DNA of 64,000 nucleotides from Actinobacillus porcitonsillarum. Lineage in GTDB: Bacteria; Pseudomonadota; Gammaproteobacteria; Enterobacterales; Pasteurellaceae. The stretch lies in NCBI RefSeq assembly GCF_003101015.1, contig NZ_CP029206.1, forward strand, positions 2,181,001 through 2,245,000, given 5' to 3'. Position numbers and translations under genes: made by a program. The notes beneath the pieces were generated by a model. That model was not told the origin of the DNA and ran no database searches. It saw only the letters and a list, made by a program, of their open reading frames with translations. Shown piece by piece: positions 58,321 through 64,000 of this stretch (the stretch's first letter is position 1; every line of letters begins with the position of its first letter).

Positions 58321-60216
58321 ATGCTTCCCGAATTAGGTTATTTTGCACTTCTATTGGCGGCAATGACTGCAACAAGCCAAGTCCTTTTTTCACTATGGGG
58401 CGAGATCCGAAAATCTCCGTCTTTTTTAGCGTTAAATCCCTTTTTCACCTTACTTCAAGCGGTAGCTTGCGGGCTTTCTTTTGCTTGTTTAGCAAATGCT
58501 TTTCTGACGGATGATTTTTCTGTCATTTATGTTGCACAGCATTCCAATAGTCAATTACCTGATTTTTTCAAATTTGCAGCAAGCTGGGGTGGACACGAAG
58601 GTTCAATGCTCTTTTGGCTTACCGCTTTAACATTATGGTCTGGTGTTTTTTGCATTTTTTCACGAAAAATTGACCGCTTGTTTGCCAATCGAACATTAGC
58701 GATGTTAGCGTTGATCTCGCTTGGTTTTATGCTCTTTATCTTGTTGGTGTCTAACCCTTTTGAGCGCAGTTTCCCGCCGCCTCCGGAAGGAAGGGATCTC
58801 AATCCTATGTTGCAAGATGTGGGATTAATCTTCCACCCTCCGCTACTTTATTTAGGCTACGTTGGGTTTGCCGTCAGTTTTGCGATGGTAGTGGCAGGAT
58901 TACTGTCCGGCATTTTTGATGCGGCAATCGCACGTTGGATTCGCCCTTGGGCAATGCTTTCGTGGGGCTTTTTAACTGCTGGTATCATTTTAGGTGCTTG
59001 GTGGGCATATTATGAACTCGGCTGGGGTGGTTGGTGGTTTTGGGATCCGGTTGAAAATGCCTCGCTTATGCCATGGCTTTTAGGTACTGCACTTATTCAC
59101 TCGTTAATTGTGAGCGAACAGCGTGGTATTTTTAATTATTGGACGATTTTACTTGCCATTTTTGCGTTTGCATTAAGTTTGCTCGGTACTTTTATCGTCC
59201 GCTCCGGTGTTTTAACCTCCGTTCACGCTTTTGCCGTTGATCCTGATCGCGGTATGGCGTTATTAATTTTGTTTTTTAGCCTAAGTTTTATTGCCCTTGC
59301 ACTTTTTGCATTAAAAACTAGGCTTTGGCAAGGGGAAGTTCGTTTCTTTTTGTGTTCAAAAGAAACGGCATTTTTACTGCTCAATGGTTTATTTTCGGTG
59401 GCAACTTGCGTTGTTTTATTAGGGACTTTTTATCCTATGATCTTTACCGCAATGCAATGGGGATCAATATCCGTAGGCGCACCTTATTTTAATACGCTGT
59501 TTATGCCACTTACATTGTTGTTGATGTGTGTGATGGGCATTGCTACGGTATTACGTTGGAAAAATGCTTCTAGTCGGGCTATTGTCAAAAAATTGTGGTT
59601 ATTGCCTGTGGCAATGTTGTTGGCATTAGGATTGATTTATCATACCATTTCTCAACATCACGTATTTCAAGTTGAAGTTTTACCAGCCGTGTTTATCACG
59701 TTAGCGATTTGGTTGATTTTAACGCATATCCCTTATTCGCAAACAATGTGGAAAATAAAACCGCTTGCGATGCGCTTAGCACATATAGGCTTTGCTGTTT
59801 GTATTATCGGCGCTATGATGAACAGTTATTATGGTGATGAAATCGGCGTTCGTTTGAAACCTCAACAAACGGCAACGTTAGCCGGCTTTGAGTTTAAATA
59901 CCAAGATTATCAAGATGTGATTGGCGACAATTACACTGCTGAACGTGCCATTTTTACCATTGCAAAAGATAATCGCACGCTTGCTGAAGTAAAACCGGAG
60001 CGCCGTTATTACGATATTCGCACAATGACAATGGCTGAAGTCGGTTTATATCATCAAGGGCTGAATGATATTTATATTGTCATGGGAGATAAGTTCGGTA
60101 ATTTAGAATATGCCTTTCGCTTACATTATAAACCTTATGTGGGAGCATTATGGCTTGGTGGTGTGATGATGATTTTTGCTGCTTTATTGGCGCTTTTAGG
60201 CTATCGGAAACGTTAA
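58321..60216 (+). CDS. ccmF: Cytochrome c heme lyase subunit CcmF (or NrfE)
   Basis: CcmF/NrfE joins heme to apocytochrome c in the inner membrane. The 631-residue protein has many helices and the heme-handling WWD region (GGWWFWDPVENASLMPWLLGTALIHS), WGGHEGSMLFW and HPPLLYLGYVGFAVSFA. The length is nearer CcmF (about 647) than E. coli NrfE (about 552). An extended -10-like TGGCATAAT at 58279-58287 suggests its own promoter. ccmABCDE, which normally precede it, are not here. ccmG, ccmH and ccmI follow. Confidence 0.92.
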   Translation: MLPELGYFALLLAAMTATSQVLFSLWGEIRKSPSFLALNPFFTLLQAVACGLSFACLANAFLTDDFSVIYVAQHSNSQLPDFFKFAASWGGHEGSMLFWLTALTLWSGVFCIFSRKIDRLFANRTLAMLALISLGFMLFILLVSNPFERSFPPPPEGRDLNPMLQDVGLIFHPPLLYLGYVGFAVSFAMVVAGLLSGIFDAAIARWIRPWAMLSWGFLTAGIILGAWWAYYELGWGGWWFWDPVENASLMPWLLGTALIHSLIVSEQRGIFNYWTILLAIFAFALSLLGTFIVRSGVLTSVHAFAVDPDRGMALLILFFSLSFIALALFALKTRLWQGEVRFFLCSKETAFLLLNGLFSVATCVVLLGTFYPMIFTAMQWGSISVGAPYFNTLFMPLTLLLMCVMGIATVLRWKNASSRAIVKKLWLLPVAMLLALGLIYHTISQHHVFQVEVLPAVFITLAIWLILTHIPYSQTMWKIKPLAMRLAHIGFAVCIIGAMMNSYYGDEIGVRLKPQQTATLAGFEFKYQDYQDVIGDNYTAERAIFTIAKDNRTLAEVKPERRYYDIRTMTMAEVGLYHQGLNDIYIVMGDKFGNLEYAFRLHYKPYVGALWLGGVMMIFAALLALLGYRKR

Positions 60217-60226
60217 AGGAAGAGTA

Positions 60227-60760
60227 ATGAAAAAAGTATTATTGTTTATCCCTCTGTTTTTTTTGATCGGTATTGTTGCTTTTTTAACAGTACCTTTAAT
60301 GAATAAAGATGCGCTATCTCCCACAGAAGATTGGCAAGATAAGCCTTTTCCGGAATTTGTCGGTAAAAATTTGCTCGATCCTAATGCTAGAATAACAAAT
60401 TTGAGCTTGCCACAAGAGCCTTATATTTTGAATGTATGGGGAAGTTGGTGTACGTGGTGTATTAAAGAATTTCCAATTTTATTGAAATTAAAAGCCCAAG
60501 GTGTACCGATTGTCGGTTTAACTTATAGCGATCAACCAAATGATGCCCAAGAGGCTCTTAATCGTTGGGGAAACCCGTTTACGCTCGTGATTGATGATTA
60601 CGAAAAAGGATTTTTAATTCAGACCTTAAAAGTGTCTTCAGCACCTTCCAGTTATTTGATTGACAGACACGGGATCGTTCGCTATCAGCAAAAAGGCTAT
60701 AATCCTGATTTTGAAAAAGATTTTCTACCTCGGTTAGAAGCCTTACGTAAAGCACCTTAA
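60227..60760 (+). CDS. ccmG: Thiol:disulfide interchange protein CcmG/DsbE
   Basis: A periplasmic membrane-anchored thioredoxin that reduces the CXXC of apocytochromes. The 177-residue protein has an N-terminal anchor (residues 4-24), the active site GSWCTWCIKEFP near residue 75, and a cis-proline in SSAPSSYLID. CTWC replaces the more usual CPTC/CPSC of CcmG. It starts 10 bp after ccmF. Confidence 0.9.
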   Translation: MKKVLLFIPLFFLIGIVAFLTVPLMNKDALSPTEDWQDKPFPEFVGKNLLDPNARITNLSLPQEPYILNVWGSWCTWCIKEFPILLKLKAQGVPIVGLTYSDQPNDAQEALNRWGNPFTLVIDDYEKGFLIQTLKVSSAPSSYLIDRHGIVRYQQKGYNPDFEKDFLPRLEALRKAP

Positions 60761-60782
60761 AAGGGAATAAAAGGAATAATAG

Positions 60783-61208
60783 ATGAAATTTTGGCAAAAA
60801 ATACTCTTTTTTCTACCGCTTGTTTTTAATGTAGCGCAAGCCGAAATGGTAGATACTTTCCAATTTCATAATGAAGCCGATCGTATTCGTGCGGTGAATT
60901 TAGCCAAATCTTTACGTTGCCCACAATGCCAAAATCAAAACCTCGTGGAGTCTAATGCAACCACGGCTTATAAGCTACGTTTAGAAGTGTATGAAATGGT
61001 TAATCAAGGGAAATCAGACCAAGAAATCATTGATACAATGACACAGCGTTTTGGGCATTTTGTGAATTATCAACCGCCGTTTAATCCACAAACGTGGCTA
61101 TTGTGGGGATTTCCGATAGGATTATTGGTGGTGCTTTTTTGGACGATTTTATGGCGAACCTATCATAAAAAACATGACCAACAGGCTGGGAAAAATGAAA
61201 ACACGTGA
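60783..61208 (+). CDS. ccmH: Cytochrome c maturation protein CcmH/NrfF
   Basis: Membrane-anchored periplasmic thiol protein of the heme lyase. The 141-residue protein has a signal peptide (about residues 1-20, cut near AQA), the LRCPQCQNQNLVESNA redox motif near 43-58, and a C-terminal helix (about 105-128). The short length equals NrfF or the N-terminal half of E. coli CcmH; the other half is the separate ccmI. It overlaps ccmI. Confidence 0.92.
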   Translation: MKFWQKILFFLPLVFNVAQAEMVDTFQFHNEADRIRAVNLAKSLRCPQCQNQNLVESNATTAYKLRLEVYEMVNQGKSDQEIIDTMTQRFGHFVNYQPPFNPQTWLLWGFPIGLLVVLFWTILWRTYHKKHDQQAGKNENT

Positions 61209-61941
61209 ACAATTAAATACAGAAACTTACCAACAAGCGGTTAAATTTGCACAATCTTTTGCCGAAGATCTTAAAACGGAATATCTGAATGAAGCAACAG
61301 CGCGTTATCAGTTTGAACAATCTTATAGCGAGCCTGTTTCGCAAAAAAAAGAGAAATTATCACCGCTTGTGATGTTATTGATGTTTGCTATGTTACTTGT
61401 GATGAGTGGCGCAATTTACTGGCAATCCGGACGTTATCAGATTGTGCAAAAAGGCGAACAGATGCACCAAGCCTTTCAAGTCCAATTCGATTTAGAACAA
61501 AAAGAGCAAAAAAATGAGCGCTACATTCTAAATTTGCAAGATCGTTTACGTCAAAACCCTAATGATGGTAACTTGTGGTATGAACTAGGGCAGGCTTATG
61601 CGCTAAATAACGATTTTACGTCAGCTTTAATTTGTTATGACAATGCGCAGAAGGTTTTAGGCGAAAAAGCTGCCATTTTAGGGGCAATGGCAACGGCAGA
61701 TTACTATCAACATAAACAGACACTTACCGAGCAAGCCGAGCAGTGGATTGAAAAGGCATTAGCTTTAGATGCCAAAGAGGGTTCGAGTTTATTGCTGCTT
61801 GCCTCAAATGCTTTTCGCAACAAAGATTACACAAAGGCAATTGATTATTGGCGGAAAGTGCTAGATAGCGAAAATGAATCCATTGACCGCCGAGCGGTAA
61901 TTCAAAGCATTCAAATGGCGCGTCAAATGCAGTATAACTAA
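61195..61941 (+). CDS. ccmI: TPR-containing cytochrome c maturation protein CcmI/NrfG
   Basis: CcmI/NrfG presents apocytochrome to the heme lyase. The 248-residue protein has one membrane helix (about residues 56-76, LVMLLMFAMLLVMSGAIYW) and then TPR motifs (NLWYELGQAYALNNDFTSALICYDNAQKV; SLLLLASNAFRNKDYTKAIDYWRKVL). ATG 61195 overlaps the ccmH end and has GGCTGGGAAA upstream. It is the last gene of the cluster. The 65 bp gap to mutT shows no clear terminator. Confidence 0.87.
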   Translation: MKTREQLNTETYQQAVKFAQSFAEDLKTEYLNEATARYQFEQSYSEPVSQKKEKLSPLVMLLMFAMLLVMSGAIYWQSGRYQIVQKGEQMHQAFQVQFDLEQKEQKNERYILNLQDRLRQNPNDGNLWYELGQAYALNNDFTSALICYDNAQKVLGEKAAILGAMATADYYQHKQTLTEQAEQWIEKALALDAKEGSSLLLLASNAFRNKDYTKAIDYWRKVLDSENESIDRRAVIQSIQMARQMQYN

Positions 61942-62006
61942 TGGAATAGTAGACAATATAATTTCTAATTTTTTGGAAAGCTATACTTGTATGCTATAAA
62001 TAGCTA

Positions 62007-62429
62007 CTAAAATTTTGGCTCTCTTTCGTTCGCCACTTCAGCTTTTAATTTACCAATAAGACGTTCATTTGCGGGTGGGAACTGCCCTTCATCCAATTCT
62101 GATTGTGCAATCCAAAAACCTTCTTGCCCTTCTCGTCCAAAAGGTTCGCCAACCCATTCTTCAATCAGATAAAAGAAAAATTCGATCACTTTTGTCGGAT
62201 ACTCAAAACTAAAATGTTCATAAGGGAAGGCGCTTAATACTTGAATGCCAATTTCTTCTTCTAATTCTCTTGCGACCGCTTCTTCTGGTGTCTCACCTGG
62301 ATCGACCTTACCACCAGGGAATTCCAATGCTTGAGCAAAATCTTGCCCTTCTAAGCGTTGTGTGAGATAAATTTGCCCAAATTCATTGCGAATAATCCCT
62401 GCTGCAACTTGAACAATGGGTTTAGACAT
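62007..62429 (-). CDS. mutT: 8-oxo-dGTP diphosphatase MutT
   Basis: MutT removes 8-oxo-dGTP from the nucleotide pool. The 140-residue protein has the Nudix box GKVDPGETPEEAVARELEEE at about residues 37-56, in the form G-x5-E-x7-REUxEE. ATG 62429 with CAGGAAGCACAAT upstream gives MSKPIVQVAAGII; the longer frame lies within the upstream gene. secA-mutT is a conserved pair, but here a glycosyltransferase gene stands between them and overlaps mutT by 8 bp. Confidence 0.95.
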   Translation of the reverse strand: MSKPIVQVAAGIIRNEFGQIYLTQRLEGQDFAQALEFPGGKVDPGETPEEAVARELEEEIGIQVLSAFPYEHFSFEYPTKVIEFFFYLIEEWVGEPFGREGQEGFWIAQSELDEGQFPPANERLIGKLKAEVANEREPKF

Positions 62430-63612
62430 ATTGTGCTTCCTGTATATATTGGTTAAGTTGTTGGTAAATCGTTGAGATAACATTATCCCAGGTTTGACTT
62501 TCATTTTGTCGAAAGAGTTTTACACTGTTATACCAAGGACTTTCGTTTCGATCAAGTAGCCAACGAAAATCAGGGTGGTAACTCAGCATAATCCACGTTG
62601 GTTTTCCCATTGCTGCGGCCAAATGCGCAACAGAGGTATCAACACTAATGACCAAATCCATTTGTGCAATTAACGCAGCAGTATCAGAAAAATCATGTAA
62701 CTCGTTATGCCAAAAATAAAGGGAACCGTAACGCTGCGCTTGATTAAGATCTTGCTCAGTTACCACCTTTTGCAAACAATGAAACTCTGCCTCAAGTTGA
62801 AATAATTGGGCAAAACGTTCAAATGAAAGGCTACGAATATGATCGCGATCATGCTTTACTGAACCAGACCACACTACGCCAATTTTAGGGCGTTTACAAG
62901 CGGTTATTTTCCTCTGCCATTTTGCTAAATCATTAGGAAGAGCTTGTAAATAAGCCTCAGGAGACGGAATGTTTTCTAATGTTGTGCCAAAGTAATGCGG
63001 TAAGCTCATCATTGAAACATAATAGCTAAGATTACTAATGCTACTGCCATTTGCGGCACTTTCCACGCCATAACGGGCTAAATTAGCGTTTAGGAGTTCT
63101 TCCAATGGTTGATGATTAACCACAACCACATTCAAACCTCGTTTTTTTGCTTCAATAGCGTAACGAACAAATTGAATATTGTCGCCCAAACCTTGTTCTG
63201 CATAAATGAGTAAACGAGCTTGCCCTATCTCTTCCCCAGTCCAACGAGGAATCGGCCAACCTGGATCTTGGAAAGTAGCAACATCTGTTTTAAAGCGCCA
63301 TTCATAGGCTGCCCACCCCTCTGGGTAGCGTCCTAATGCATTCAAAATAAATGCTTTATTACACCACCCCATTGCAAAATCAGGTACAAGCGCTAAGCAA
63401 CGTTCTTCTTCCTTTAAAGCAAGCTCATATAATCCGAGATGTTTAAGTAAATCTGAACGATTATGTATTGCGGCAATATGTTCCGGATAATCAATCAAAA
63501 AGCGGTCAAATTGTTTGAGCAATGTCCACATTTTCGCAGGCGAATCTGCTTCATTTCGCCATTGCATAAGTTGCTGAAATCGTTGTTCTAATGTTTGTTC
63601 TGCTGTATTCAT
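62422..63612 (-). CDS. TPR-containing glycosyltransferase, GT9-like
   Basis: A 396-residue cytoplasmic protein. The N-terminal 110 residues form TPR-like helices (HNRSDLLKHLGLYELALKEEERCLALVPDFAMGWCNKAFILNALGRYPEGWAAYEWR, seen as paired repeats). The rest has the pattern of TPR-linked glycosyltransferases of the GT9/heptosyltransferase type: LLIYAEQGLGDNIQFVRYA, IGVVWSGSVKHDRDHIRS and LVISVDTSVAHLAAAMGKPTW. The acceptor is unknown and could be protein or LOS. ATG 63612 has no strong ribosome site. It lies between secA and mutT. Confidence 0.82.
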   Translation of the reverse strand: MNTAEQTLEQRFQQLMQWRNEADSPAKMWTLLKQFDRFLIDYPEHIAAIHNRSDLLKHLGLYELALKEEERCLALVPDFAMGWCNKAFILNALGRYPEGWAAYEWRFKTDVATFQDPGWPIPRWTGEEIGQARLLIYAEQGLGDNIQFVRYAIEAKKRGLNVVVVNHQPLEELLNANLARYGVESAANGSSISNLSYYVSMMSLPHYFGTTLENIPSPEAYLQALPNDLAKWQRKITACKRPKIGVVWSGSVKHDRDHIRSLSFERFAQLFQLEAEFHCLQKVVTEQDLNQAQRYGSLYFWHNELHDFSDTAALIAQMDLVISVDTSVAHLAAAMGKPTWIMLSYHPDFRWLLDRNESPWYNSVKLFRQNESQTWDNVISTIYQQLNQYIQEAQYV

Positions 63613-63624
63613 AAGATAAAACAA

Positions 63625-63660
63625 CGGTTCGATTTCGCAAAAAAGAGAAAAATCGAACCG
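63625..63660 (-). terminator. Terminator of secA
   Basis: An 11 bp stem, CGGTTCGATTT/AAATCGAACCG, with a 14-nt loop lies in the 68 bp gap after secA. On the minus strand it is followed by TTGTTTTAT, so it should terminate secA just before the glycosyltransferase start. Confidence 0.7.
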
Positions 63661-63680
63661 CTTATTCTGTTTACTGATTG

Positions 63681-64000
63681 TTACGCATATTTCGCTTTGC
63701 TGCCATGGCAGTGTTTATATTTCTTACCAGAACCACAAGGGCAAGGATCATTACGACCGATATTTAAATTTGCCAATTGCTCTTCTGTTAAGTTTTCTAA
63801 CTGCTCTTCTTCAGCAGAAGTTTCATAGTGAGAAGCCTCTGCCTGTGCTGCTTCTGCTTGTTGACGCTGAGCTTCTTCCACTTCTTCCTGACTACGTACT
63901 TGGATACGACTTAAAACACTAATAACGTTCATTTTTAAGTGATCCAACATTTCAGTGAACATTGCGAAAGATTCTTTCTTATATTCATTTTTCGGATCTT
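63681..64000 (-). CDS. secA: Protein translocase subunit SecA, C-terminal part
   Basis: SecA is the ATPase motor of Sec export. Only the last 106 codons are in the window; the frame runs off the right edge ([22 protein letters not shown]). The end shows a Q/E/A-rich linker and the zinc/SecB-binding motif [14 protein letters not shown]. Identity is secure from this tail and the mutT neighbourhood. Confidence 0.96.
   Translation of the reverse strand, partial: DPKNEYKKESFAMFTEMLDHLKMNVISVLSRIQVRSQEEVEEAQRQQAEAAQAEASHYETSAEEEQLENLTEEQLANLNIGRNDPCPCGSGKKYKHCHGSKAKYA

Overview
The window is a 64 kb piece of a Pasteurellaceae chromosome (Gammaproteobacteria). The evidence is the core-gene content with Haemophilus/Actinobacillus-like protein lengths, the AT-rich composition, and many copies of the uptake signal core ACAAGCGGT on both strands (for example 22328-22337, 24733-24742, 35063-35072, 55544-55553, 58672-58681). 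This core is the Apl-type signal of the Actinobacillus pleuropneumoniae / Mannheimia / Glaesserella / Bibersteinia side of the family. I cannot name the species from the sequence alone.

Layout. 1-5.6 kb: end of thrA, thrB (no thrC follows), cysK, rho. 5.57-6.9 kb: a dead insertion sequence next to an older internally deleted relative. 6.9-12.6 kb, minus strand: a DASS dicarboxylate transporter with a perfect CRP site, uraA, putP, fau, 6S RNA and zapA. 12.8-19.9 kb: ygfB, hemE, yjaG, hupA, then cysZ divergent from zipA-ligA. 20-22.5 kb, minus strand: nrdG-nrdD (class III ribonucleotide reductase and activase) behind paired NrdR boxes. 22.9-29.3 kb: the Rnf/Rsx electron-transport operon with a maltose-acetyltransferase-like gene inserted between rsxG and rsxE. 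29.3-37.3 kb: TerC/CBS membrane protein, lpxM, letB, luxS, an ABC exporter. 37.4-47 kb: ZIP transporter, DUF805, engB, rraB, a GT25 glycosyltransferase, tusA, fxsA, two DMT transporters, rluE, nudC, ybfE-fldA-fur, plsY/folB. 47-53.2 kb, minus strand: ftsYEX, thyA, an unknown lipoprotein gene on the plus strand, fabB. 53.4-58.2 kb: cyaA and a FetA-like TonB-dependent receptor. 58.3-61.9 kb: ccmF-ccmG-ccmH-ccmI cytochrome c maturation. 62-64 kb, minus strand: mutT, a TPR glycosyltransferase and the C-terminal end of secA.

Most genes are housekeeping and in conserved neighbourhoods. The least explained material is between genes: a family of nested-palindrome elements, most of them 110-190 bp. 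An inner block opens with GTAGGG and closes with CCCTAC, and encloses hairpins whose stems differ from locus to locus. The better preserved copies also carry imperfect outer terminal inverted repeats close to TATGTAGCATTTACACAAA. They sit directly at the 3' ends of genes (thrB, zipA, ligA, nrdG), and one even supplies the nrdG stop codon. They look like non-autonomous mobile elements and are the best candidate here for something poorly described. No CRISPR array, tRNA, rRNA or prophage was seen.
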